Shown piece by piece: positions 40,201 to 49,226 of a DNA stretch of 64,000 bases. Source of the stretch: Lophius americanus (taxonomy: Eukaryota > Chordata > Actinopteri > Lophiiformes > Lophiidae); the NCBI GenBank assembly GCA_037951165.1, contig JBBDHG010000187.1, positions 255,501 through 319,500 on the forward strand, in the 5' to 3' direction. Positions within the stretch are counted from its first letter, which is position 1, and each line of letters begins with the position of its first letter. The translations under genes were made by a program, and so were the position numbers. The notes beneath the pieces were generated by a model, which did no database searches, had not been told where the DNA came from, and saw nothing but the letters and a program-made list of their open reading frames with translations.

Positions 40201-43200
40201 GTGCTCACTTTGGAAAAAGATGGTTGTTGAATATGACAGTTTGTTCCCCCAGGCAGATGTGAATATCAAAAAATCCATTATTGCATCATATTAGTGACAT
40301 ATTCTTGAATTTTCTTCACCAGGGTCCTCCAGGATCGCAGCCTTCCCCTCACTCACAGCCGCCCTCTCACAACCCCAGTAACCCCATCATGGGACCTCAC
40401 GGACAGGTAAGGAGAACGTTTTTACTCTCAGCTCACAGATGCTGTTGTTCACTTTCCATTTCTGCTTAATCTTTGCAAAAAAGAAATGATTCCGTTGCAA
40501 ACACTGACCACATACTTCCATGCGTCCTTTACGCTGAAGTATGCCGACCACAAGAGGGCAGTGAAGAGTCAAAGGTTTGACTGCATGAGGTTTTGATAAC
40601 GTCAAGAAAAAATGGCAAAAGGGAGGAAATTGTGTACTTGGCCGTGATCTGGCAGATAAAGATGATTAACTTTTTCACCTGACTTTTTCTTCTTTTATCA
40701 TGGCTTGTTTAATTACGGCTACATGATGGTTTTGTGTGTTTCCGTGAGTTCTCTGTAAAAACATGAACAACTAAGTATGAAATGAACACAGAGTTCCGTC
40801 CATTCCCTCCCTCCCTCTGTGTCACTCGCTCACTCACTCCCTCCCTCCCTCCCTCCCTCTGTGTCACTAGCTCACTCGCTCACTCACTCACTCCCTCACT
40901 CACTCTGTCTCACTTCCTCGTCCAAGCATCTCCTCACCATCCCATAGTTCATCAATAGACCATTAATATTGCAGCAGAATATGACTGGCGTAGATCGTGG
41001 TGCGCGAACCAACCACAACATGCTCAAAGGAGGAGAAGAGAGGAGAGGATGAGGAATTATGAGGGAAGACGTCATTCCTCGCCCTCAGGGCTAGTCGGAA
41101 TTATATAACTGATATTCCATGTGGCCCAAAAGCACAACATACTCCGACACACAAACATAACAGAACATAATTGCCAGCAAGAAACAGTCTCCTGATTTAT
41201 TTGCGTTGTCTGTGTTAATGCCTGTGAGGAGGTGAGGACATGAACATTATTGCAATGTTCATGCTCCCTGACCAAGACACCAAACTCTCATCTAACCTGT
41301 AGTCCGGTCAGTATGTTTCCCCTTGATGCTCAGATTGTTGGATTGAGTTTTGAATTAAGTGATATCTGACACCTGAAGATGACTCACTGGCTGTGGGTAT
41401 TTGTAGTTGCAGCAGCGTATTCTAATAGGTTATTCTGAAAACCATCTGTCAGGGATCTTTACATTATTCACTAGATATATATGTGTATTCTTCTCCGCTG
41501 AAACATCTGTGTGGATGTTCTGTCATTTTTCTGCCGTGAAGCCGAATATCCAGGCTCGTCATCTGACTCACAGGTGTCAGGTGACACAGACGCTGGTGGG
41601 ACAAAATGTCCCACACACATGCAGCGGCACAAAAGAGGCAAACATTAAGATGTCGAACACTTCCTCCTAATTGTCCTGACTTCATCCTCCCGTGTCATGT
41701 TCTTGTTCTTTTCTGCTTCACCTTCCTCTATCATTGTTCTTCCTGGCCAACTTTCTGTCCTGTAGGATTTCCTTTTATCTGTCCTCCTTTACCTTTATCT
41801 GAATGGAGTTTTCCACGTAAGGTCTTACTTTCTAAAAATGTTCTTGTTATTGATAGAATAAGATACAAAACCAATAGAGAGTGATATACAATACTGTATA
41901 TCACTCTCTAACGCAAAAGCTCCCCCGGCTGGCCTGCAAAAATAACACCTCAAAGCTGGACAGATGGACTTCCATGGCTTCTTTCCCTGTCCACAAGCAT
42001 CAGCGCTACTTATCTATGAAGAACTGAGGGAAAACTTGCGATTAATCTCTTATACGGATAATTTTCTCCTTCTGAAAAGCAGGTTTGAAGAATTATACCC
42101 GTCAAAGAGAAATACAATTCAGGCGTATTATATTAGAATTATCTAAATGTTGTTATTATTAGTATATCAAAAATTACTGTTAAAATTTTCAAAACCTTTG
42201 CAATATACCAAGAAAATGAAAAGCGCAAAGTAAAGAAATGAACACAAACCCTTGTAAGACAGGATTTATCGATGTTTTGTTATTCAGTTTCAGCTTGAAT
42301 CATACGTTCTCTGAGCTAATAAAGACAATGTCACTGAGGTACACCGTGGTGGTTCTTCATTTTATTTTTTCATTTTATTTTGTAAGACAGACATTGCTTT
42401 CTATCAGTTTATCTTTCCTCATTTCCTTAGAAATATTTTTAATTACTTTTGCTTCTCTCATTTCACAAACTTAATAAATATCATAATATAAGGTTAATTT
42501 ATTAATTCCAGCTATCGAGAAAATTGATTGTATCTGCTATCTTCATGAATTTGATGTAGATTTGACATTATTCTAATGAAATATAAAGTGGTGATCCTAT
42601 TTTAAGTGTTGGAAAAGCAAAACAGATGATCATCCTGAAGTAAACATAATTTTTGTCCCTCTCGTTTCCCTCCTGCAGCCATTCATGTCTCCGCGGTACC
42701 CAGGTGGCCATAGGCCCGCGCTCCGAATGCCAAATCAGCCTCCTGGGAGCATCCCCGGTTCACAGCCTCTCTTGCCTAATAGTCTGGACCCCACCAGACC
42801 TCAAGGTATTGACGAAGCATTCTACGTTATTTCAGAGAGGCTACAATTCGCAGTGTAATCTCATATTGGTCACGGAAGGAAAACGTCCTCTCCTCATTTA
42901 TGGAATGAATATTGATCTAGGCAGTGCTGCCATTCTAACAAGCTGCTATCTCCTTCTTTTTACACAGGACATCCAAACATGGGAGGTCCAATGAGAATGA
43001 ATCCCCCTCGAGGCATGGGAGGCATGGGCCCACAGGTAGTTACGGGATTTGATCCTGGCACAGTAGTACAGTATGAAGCTCAAGGCAGTGTGTTGGTATA
43101 GTCATGGCAGCACTGCCAGCCTGCTACAGTCCCACTCTGCAGCTACCACACACACAGATTTGGTGCTTGGACTGTCAGTTTATGATCAAACCAAATTTTT

Positions 43201-43858
43201 TTGTTGCCATTCATTAAAAGTGACAATAAAAACAGCTATAATGTCAAACCAGGAACCTATTAAATTCAGACAGAATTATTTCCTCTCTGGTTTTGGTTCT
43301 ACCAGCGTCATAACTTTTCCTTTAAATGTCAGAAGCACTCTGATGATTAGCTTGACTCTGCCCTAAGCGTGTCCGTCGCCAAAGGCTTTAGCCATAGGCA
43401 ATGTTAAATCCAAGATGACGACTGAGTCGAGGCAAACACAAGCAGAATTCCCAGGCTACGTCAAACGAACCGTCACCACCAGTTTGTCAAAAAAGCGGTG
43501 CATATTTTGGACTTTTGGTCTCCTTAAACTTTTGTGGATGACAACAGTGTCCTTTTGATTTCCCATTAGCAGACAGCTGGTTCACTCTGCACCCAGCCAC
43601 CTTCTGCTCCACATCACCTCATACATAAACACACACGCTTCGTCTCTCTCTCTGTCCCTCTGTGCCCTACGGCCCCTCTCTGTGCCATCCTGGCTCGGTG
43701 ACTTTGGCAGTGAGCGTACCAGCAGCTGGTGTGGCATCTGCTCAACAAGTGTAATCATCTGCTGAACAAAACTCTTCCTCTGAGTGGAGCTGCTCTCTGG
43801 CCTACCCACTTAGTTCCTCTCCCTTTTTATTTGTCCCATTCGAACACACATATACACA

Positions 43859-43928
<70 letters not shown>

Positions 43929-45760
43929 CCCAAGTACACAAATGCTGTGCCAGCCAAACCTGCCCGCTGGGCCGCCATGACACCATACATGCAAACACAC
44001 AGAGGGGTGCAATGACACAGATACAGACAACTACGATACAAAAACCAACAGCCACACACAGTGCACCACTTTTACTGCTAGTTCATACATCACATAATTA
44101 AACACTAGTTAATGAAGGATGTTATCATCATTGACCTTCATTAAGATTCAAACCTTTAGACGAAGCAGGTGTGAGACAGCGTACAGACCGTCTACTCCTC
44201 TCTTTGTGCAGAGCTACGGCGGCGGGATGAGGCCTCCTCCAAACTCCATGGGGCCAGGGATGCCAGGCATGAATATGTAAGTACAGGGGAAATAGTTTTT
44301 AACAACTGCCTTCTTATTTTTGCAGGGGTTTTATTTCCGATTATCACAAGGTAACGAAAGGAGTTTTCTTAAAAAAAAAAGAAGAAAGTAATAGCTGCAC
44401 CATTTACTATTTTTCTCCTCCAAATACTGTTCATGTTCTAGCCCTTTTAATTGTTTTGGTCCCACGATCTGAACATAAAATAGCAAAAATCATCACCTGT
44501 CACATGCAGGTTGTGACAATATTTCCTTTAATTAAATTCCAGTAACGCAAATTGACTTATGTTCAAGTTTGTAGCGTTCAAATTTCCTCTTGGTCCTTAC
44601 TTACAGAATTATTTATTGGCATATCATGTAGTATAAGAAGGACTTTCCTTTATGATATTATTATAATAAAGATAATATTATAATATTACAATATTGTTAT
44701 TCCTATGCGTTAGGAATGTTGATCAGTGTGTTCTTCACAGTTTACCTCAACATTTCACCAAGTAAATTCACTTCTTGTTGTCAAGCGTTCTGGATCATAT
44801 GTGCATATAAACTAATAGATTGTATTTATGCACTTTGGAAATGACTTCTTAGGGTAAACATATCATATGAGAGGCATGTTTTGTTGTTTGACAGCAGTGT
44901 TCTATTAGAGTCCTTCATCTTTCTTTCTGTTTGCTTCCCCAGGGGTCCTGGTGGTAGAGGTCCATGGCCAAATCCTAACACCAACTCAGTGAGTCACACT
45001 CTCTTCCATCTTTATCGCTTACATGACTGAATGTGTTTACAATAAATGTGCCTCATGTTTTGTCTCACCTCGGGCCTGTTCTCTCTGCAGATAGCATATT
45101 CATCTTCATCTCCAGGCAACTATGTGGTAAGTTTCATGTCACAGACTCGTGTTAGACTATGGGCTGTAAATTACCTGTCATGCAGTGATATCTAACAGGC
45201 ACAATCCCATATAGATACACTCAGCACTATTTTTTTTCTCTTTCTCGCTTCTTCACCCCCAGGGCCCTCCAGGGGGAGGCGGCCCACCAGGAACTCCCAT
45301 CATGCCTAGCCCCGGAGGTGAGTTATACGCTTCAGTTTCCCTTCTGATTTCTACTTTCATCCAGTGTTCCCTGAACAAGGGCTCTATGTAAAAAATGTAA
45401 AACCTGTTCTCTGTCTGATACATGTCCCTCTTTGGGAGAGCCAGGTAGTGATGGGGCCCAATGTGTTCTGATCACATTTGTTTGTCAGAATTTATAATTA
45501 CAGGCATATATTTGGAAAAAAATGTTTGTCAGCCATGTTTTCAGACACGTTTGTCACTCCGCAATCAATTGAGTAATCCATCTTGTTGACTGATATCAGG
45601 ATCTTCCGTTTCTGTTTGCCTATGGAAACCTCCTTTTGTGTCCACTATTTATTATTCATATACGTGCCTCCTTTATGGTACCTTTTTTTTTGCATCTAAC
45701 ACTCCTGCTCACACATACTCCAGAAGAGAAAACATATTTCTGCTGCAGTTGTCAAGACTT

Positions 45761-45799
<39 letters not shown>

Positions 45800-48700
45800 A
45801 CACACAGACATATGCATTTGCACACGAACCCAAAATTAAAATCCTCCAGTCACGGCAACACAAGCTCAATTCAGCAAGACTCATTTTAACTAAATTCTCA
45901 TACTTCCACTCACATATTTTGACCTCAGTGTCAGATCAAGGTCACCTGAGTATTCTGCATCCAATCCAAGAGGCAGACAAACACATGAGGAGCGCACAGT
46001 AGGTACTGGATGTTGCTAAATCACCAGGGTGTCTATATTAAAAATATCCATCCAAGCTCCTGACTAGGAATAAGAGATAAATGGTTCTCTTATGGCACAT
46101 ATCAAAGAGCAGTGTGTTGAACGATTGAAAGATTAAGATAGTGATTTTACATTAATGTCTTTTAAAATAACTATTTTTACTAATGTGACGTAATTTACAA
46201 AAACTACTGTTTTTTAATGTAAATATGACCTCTTGTTCTGGTCCAGCAAACCTATTCTGTTGGTCGCCCCGTGACTGCAATCATACCAGAACCAACCACT
46301 GATGTGAATATATAATATATGTACCCATGTATGCCTTTCAAAAAAAAAAAATGTCCTGCCCGGTATGCTGCTGTAGGGTCACTCCTCCTTTGAGTGTCTA
46401 TCAACTAACATTTTTCTTGGTTGCATTTATTATTTTTCCAAACTCAGTTAATGTAGAGGGGCGGTCTGTCCTGCAGAAACCGGTTTGATCCGCCTAGCCC
46501 ACGGACACAGCTGTGACAGCCCAACAAGTCATGTGTTTACCAGGGAAACTACCGCTCACAATGCACTCTGTCAGCAACGCTGCTAGCAGTTTGTTTTACA
46601 CACCAACCATAAGAAAAACACAGACAGAACCGGAGAATATTTCTGCCTCATACTTCTAGTCCCTCAGAATAAATGTTTCCAGGGTGAAGCAATCAGACTT
46701 GTGTCTTGTCAAGAAAGCAGTGGGAACCATAAAACTGTGGTTGGTTGCTTCATAGTATAGAATCCCTTCCAGATGGTCAGCTAGTTAGTATCATGGAATC
46801 ACTGGTTCAAATTAAACGTAGGAAATGTAAAGATAATAATACTGTTCTAAAGGTGATTGGTATTTATTTCCCAGCAATCAATGTTCAACTCAGCTTTCAG
46901 AGTTGTTTTGGTACCTACTCCCAGTCTGAGAGTGAATCACAGGACAGTGTCTGCAGTTTTAATGGAAATATCAAAGTTCTTCATACTTTGTACTCTAAAG
47001 TATGAAAAACGTTGACATTTCCACTCCTTAATCCAAATCCAGCATCTTTTCTGACTGTTTTAGGAATATATATGAAACAGACAAATATGACTGTGGGAGT
47101 ATTTCTTTTTTATTTCTATGATGCAAAAAGTGTGTTTCCAAACTTCTGTATTAAATCATACAATTTCTATCTATTCATAGATTCAACAAACTCAAGTGAA
47201 AACATCTACACAATGATGAACCCAATCGGCCCGGGTGGAAATAGACCTAATGTTAGTAAGAGTATTTATGAATCACAGTAAATACCTTCAATATCACTAC
47301 ATTTCAAAATTTACAGTGTAATAAACTCTATTATATCTCTATTTTTTAATAGTTCCCAATGGGACCGGGTCCTGATGGGCCTATGGGTGGAATGGGCGCC
47401 ATGGAGCAGCATCATATGAACGGATCGCTAGGTAAGTGGCTGGTGTGCAGAGCATGCAGCAGGGACGGTTCCTGAAGGCCTTTCTGAAAAGAAAGTCCTT
47501 CAGGAGGAAGACTGTGCCCTCTTGTGGCTTGTAACAGAAGCGCTCGCCCTTCTCTTCTTATTGCTATTAAACGCTTAGACGGATCAGTGGTACTGTGAAC
47601 AGGCCAATTGATCCTGGAGATGGGTGAGATATTATCAGTGAAGCCAGTGAGCTGGTACTCATTTGTATCTAAAAACAAATAGGTTTATTACAGGTCCTTA
47701 TGCTAGGGCCGGCAGGCTTTTAACCCCCTGCGCTGGGAAACCTAAACTGATTGAATTAACTGCAGCATGCTGAAGATCACTCAACAGATACATCAGAACA
47801 ATTTCTCCTTTTTACATTTTTGGATACAGGCTCCGGTGACATGGATGGGATGCCAAAGGTAAGATTGTCAGACTCTCTTTATGTGCCTATTTCCTTTTTG
47901 TATCGAGTATTCTTATTGTAACCTTTGATCATTGTTGTAGAATTCTCCCAACAACATGGCAGGCATGAACAACCCTCCCGGCACTCCGCGGGATGATGGG
48001 GAGATGGCAGGCAACTTTTTAAACCCATTCCAAAGTGAAAGTGTGAGTATCAAAGGAAGCAGTGCTCTGCTTAAGTCGAGAACAATCTTGAAAGCTGTTC
48101 AAAATCCTATTCAATTATGACAATAAATCAGAGGTTTAGTCACATGCTCCTGCATATTATCTACACAAATTTCCACTGGTGGCTCGAACAAACAACAGGA
48201 TTAAGTTAAGGTTCAAACAACTTCATTAATCCCATTGGGGGCATGTGATTGATATTGTTTAGATATATCCAGACACAATTAGAAATATATATATTGGCAC
48301 AGATCACATTACTCCAGATGGTCTGAGACTCAGTTGCTGGTCAAGAAATCTAGATTCCATACACCTGCACCGCAGGAGGATTGAGTTTGCTATACATGCA
48401 GACACAAAAAGACTGGCTTGCATTAAGCAAACAGTCAGACTTTTTAATTATCTTTGGCTACGCTAGTTTGTCATGAATCTCCAGCAGAAGCATGGATGCT
48501 GCATCAAACTGCAGGAAAAAAGGGCCTTCTGGAAAAACTTTCAGCTACAAGCACAGAAAATTCAAAAAAAGTCAAGAGCACTTCTGCTAGCTTAGATCTC
48601 TACATAATGCAGTCCTGCAGCAAAGTGTCTCAGGATTAGAATAATGTTTATATTTTTGCACTACAATGGAGGTAAGAATATATTTGTGTGCAGCTGGACT

Positions 48701-49226
48701 CTGCCCTATTTAGAATACATTACCAAAAGAATCCCCAGAACTTAAAAAACAGTCCTGGAGATGATTATTATTAGTCCTTTATATTTTGCACAGTTTTCCC
48801 AGTTTTATCCAACACACACACACAAACACACACACACACACACACACAGCATGCTAAAAGACAAGCATGAAAATGGAAGTGCATTATTTGCTTACTCAGA
48901 TGCATGCAGACATTGACTACTACATTTTGCTACAGCATCTTCACTATTACCTGGAATTCCCTAAACATCTTCTCCTTGGGCTGGACTCTGCTTTGCTTGC
49001 TGCTGGTTTACTGACTTCAGAGATTTAATCAGAAAGAGTTCTTTGTCGTGTGGAATGAATGCTGCAAAAGGCTGTTATACTGGATATGGCATATAGCTTA
49101 GCTAGTTGAATTTCTTTCATCTTGTACTGGCTAGAATAACAAGTTAAATATAGTTTTGGCTTATCTTTTCCCTCCCTCTTTGTTCTCTCTTTACAGTATT
49201 CACCCAACATGACGATGAGTGTGTGA
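29232..49226 (+). CDS. ssbp4: ssbp4 (single-stranded DNA-binding protein 4), 3' thirteen coding exons
   Basis: Spliced gene, partial at its 5' end. Coding exons: 29232-29321, 40323-40406, 42679-42805, 42968-43035, 44212-44276, 44943-44988, 45091-45126, 45263-45317, 47181-47251, 47353-47431, 47830-47858, 47941-48042, 49197-49226. They total 882 bp, stay in one frame with AG/GT borders, and encode 293 residues plus stop. The protein is the Pro/Gly/Met-rich part of SSBP2/3/4, with blocks such as PFMSPRYPGG, GPPGGGGPPGTPIMPSP and the C-terminus YSPNMTMSV. SYGGGMRPPPNS, STNSSENIYTMMNPIG and GSGDMDG fit SSBP4 better than SSBP3 as I recall them, and FKBP8 lies next door. The roughly 92 N-terminal residues (LisH/LUFS domain that tetramerises and binds LDB1) are missing, so their exons should lie upstream. 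Family role: nuclear cofactor that stabilises LDB1-LIM-homeodomain complexes. SSBP family membership is near certain; the paralog call is probable. Confidence 0.93.
30400..30443 (+). repeat. short copy of the (ATT)n-tailed repeat, opposite orientation
   Basis: TTATAAATTAAATGTATTAT followed by (TAT)n is the reverse complement of the tail at 52415-52465. Confidence 0.45.
30576..30630. repeat. (TG)n microsatellite
   Basis: Interrupted TG tract with GAGATTG and TTTGTGTC breaks. Confidence 0.9.
33896..34175. repeat. compound (TG)n array with an internal 131-bp duplication
   Basis: AGTCTGTGTGTGTGCGTTTT and CTGTTCCTGTATGTGTGTGC occur twice, at 33973 and again at 34104, exactly 131 bp apart with the same surrounding TG context. 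The long frames over this tract are low-complexity artefacts. Confidence 0.93.
37155..37237. repeat. (TG)n / (CG-TG) microsatellite
   Basis: TG tract whose middle alternates GCGTGT units, within an ssbp4 intron. Confidence 0.93.
37238..37287. repeat. short 20-21-bp tandem duplication
   Basis: GTCATACTTCTACGTAATGA is followed by GTCATACTTCTACGTCATAC and a partial third unit. Confidence 0.8.
40323..40406 (+). CDS. ssbp4: ssbp4 coding exon, probable cassette exon (GPPGSQPSPH...)
   Basis: An 84-bp exon, phase 0 on both sides, acceptor TTCTTCACCAG and donor GTAAGG. It encodes 28 residues starting GPPGSQPSPHSQPPSHNP and ending MGPHGQ. The equivalent exon is present in one SSBP3 isoform and absent from others, and the length is a multiple of three, so skipping would keep the frame. 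It sits between introns of 11.0 and 2.3 kb. Confidence 0.94.
40801..40920. repeat. CTCACTCC-type pyrimidine repeat
   Basis: Alternating CTCC and CTCA units, with TCTGTGTCACT appearing twice about 55 bp apart. Confidence 0.85.
41875..41910. repeat. perfect 16-bp hairpin, 4-nt loop
   Basis: TAGAGAGTGATATACA and TGTATATCACTCTCTA are separated by ATAC. Confidence 0.9.
42679..42805 (+). CDS. ssbp4: ssbp4 coding exon (PFMSPRYPGG...)
   Basis: A 127-bp exon after TCCTGCAG, donor GTATTG at 42806. It encodes PFMSPRYPGGHRPALRMPNQ and onward to LLPNSLDPTRPQ, then the first base of a split Gly codon. The block is strongly conserved in the family; an R of PGGPRP-type sequences is here preceded by H (PGGHRP). 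Confidence 0.95.
42968..43035 (+). CDS. ssbp4: ssbp4 coding exon (GHPNMGGPM...)
   Basis: A 68-bp exon after TTACACAG with donor GTAGTT at 43036. It completes the split Gly and encodes HPNMGGPMRMNPPRGMGGMG then PQ. Human SSBP3/4 have an extra Gln (GGPMQRM) that is absent here. Confidence 0.94.
43036..44211 (+). other. ssbp4: ssbp4 intron, 1.2 kb, with a CA microsatellite
   Basis: Bounded by GTAGTT at 43036 and the acceptor ending at 44211. Its main visible feature is the (CA)n tract at about 43844-43925. No exon was recognised. Confidence 0.85.
43844..43925. repeat. (CA)n microsatellite, about 80 bp
   Basis: Pure CA tract from about 43861. Confidence 0.97.
44212..44276 (+). CDS. ssbp4: ssbp4 coding exon (SYGGGMRPPPNS...)
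   Basis: A 65-bp exon, acceptor TTTGTGCAG, donor GTAAGT at 44277. It encodes SYGGGMRPPPNSMGPGMPGM plus N, then two bases of a split Met codon. The SYGGGMRPPPNS string is one of the better matches to SSBP4 over SSBP3. Confidence 0.95.
44943..44988 (+). CDS. ssbp4: ssbp4 coding exon (GPGGRGPWPNP...)
   Basis: A 46-bp exon after TTCCCCAG with donor GTGAGT at 44989. It finishes the split Met codon and encodes GPGGRGPWPNPNTNS. Confidence 0.94.
45091..45126 (+). CDS. ssbp4: ssbp4 coding microexon (IAYSSSSPGNYV)
   Basis: A 36-bp phase-0 exon after CTCTCTGCAG with donor GTAAGT at 45127. It encodes IAYSSSSPGNYV; mammalian paralogs read IPYSS(A/S)SPG. It is too short to be found by ORF length and was recognised by homology and splice sites. 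Confidence 0.94.
45263..45317 (+). CDS. ssbp4: ssbp4 coding exon (GPPGGGGPPGTPIMPSPG)
   Basis: A 55-bp exon after TTCACCCCCAG with donor GTGAGT at 45318. It encodes GPPGGGGPPGTPIMPSPG and one base of a split Asp codon. This is the most invariant block of the SSBP Pro/Gly region. Confidence 0.96.
45318..47180 (+). other. ssbp4: ssbp4 intron, 1.9 kb
   Basis: Lies between the GPPGGGGPPGTP and STNSSENIY exons. It contains a (CA)n tract near 45765-45808 and otherwise unremarkable AT-rich sequence. The equivalent junction lies in an invariant part of SSBP, so no extra exon is expected. Confidence 0.85.
45762..45808. repeat. (CA)n microsatellite
   Basis: CA tract with one CT interruption, in an ssbp4 intron. 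Confidence 0.95.
47181..47251 (+). CDS. ssbp4: ssbp4 coding exon (DSTNSSENIYTMMNPIG...)
   Basis: A 71-bp exon after TATTCATAG, donor GTTAGT at 47252. It completes Asp and encodes STNSSENIYTMMNPIGPGGN then RPN. ENIYTMMNPIG resembles SSBP4 (ENMYTIMNPIG) more than SSBP3 (DNIYTMINPVP), as I recall the human sequences. Confidence 0.95.
47353..47431 (+). CDS. ssbp4: ssbp4 coding exon (FPMGPGPDGPMGG...)
   Basis: A 79-bp exon separated from the previous one by only 101 bp. Acceptor TTTTTAATAG, donor GTAAGT at 47432. It encodes FPMGPGPDGPMGGMGAMEQH then HMNGSL and one base of a split Gly codon. Confidence 0.95.
47830..47858 (+). CDS. ssbp4: ssbp4 coding microexon (GSGDMDGMPK)
   Basis: A 29-bp exon after TGGATACAG, donor GTAAGA at 47859. 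It completes Gly and encodes SGDMDGMPK, phase 0 at the 3' end. Confidence 0.94.
47941..48042 (+). CDS. ssbp4: ssbp4 coding exon (NSPNNMAGMNNPPGTPRDD...)
   Basis: A 102-bp phase-0 exon after TTGTTGTAG with donor GTGAGT at 48043. It encodes NSPNNMAGMNNPPGTPRDDG then EMAGNFLNPFQSES. The PPGTPRDDGE motif is a hallmark of all SSBP paralogs. Confidence 0.96.
48043..49196 (+). other. ssbp4: ssbp4 last intron, 1.15 kb
   Basis: Runs from GTGAGT at 48043 to the acceptor before YSPNMTMSV. It contains a short (CA)n tract at about 48811-48848 and nothing else that I recognise. Confidence 0.85.
48811..48848. repeat. (CA)n microsatellite
   Basis: Short CA tract with one AA interruption, in the last ssbp4 intron. 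Confidence 0.9.
49197..49226 (+). CDS. ssbp4: ssbp4 terminal coding exon (YSPNMTMSV stop)
   Basis: The acceptor TCTTTACAG precedes TAT at 49197; nine codons YSPNMTMSV are followed by TGA at 49224-49226. The same C-terminal nonapeptide (YSPSMTMSV or YSPGMTMSV) closes vertebrate SSBP2/3/4, which fixes the end of the gene. Confidence 0.96.
   Translation, partial: YSPNMTMSV

Larger units (their letters stand above)
29322..40322 (+). other. ssbp4: ssbp4 intron, 11.0 kb
   Basis: Bounded by the GTAAGG donor at 29322 and the acceptor ending at 40322. It contains (TG)n tracts near 30.6, 33.9-34.2 and 37.2 kb and an (ATT)n-tailed repeat relic near 30.4 kb. The rest is AT-rich sequence with no convincing exon. 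ORFs here are short or follow the CA/TG repeats. Confidence 0.85.
40407..42678 (+). other. ssbp4: ssbp4 intron, 2.3 kb
   Basis: Between the cassette-type exon and the PFMSPRYPGG exon. It holds a degenerate CTCACTCC-type pyrimidine repeat (about 40801-40920) and a 16-bp perfect hairpin at 41875-41910. No coding signal was seen. Confidence 0.85.
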
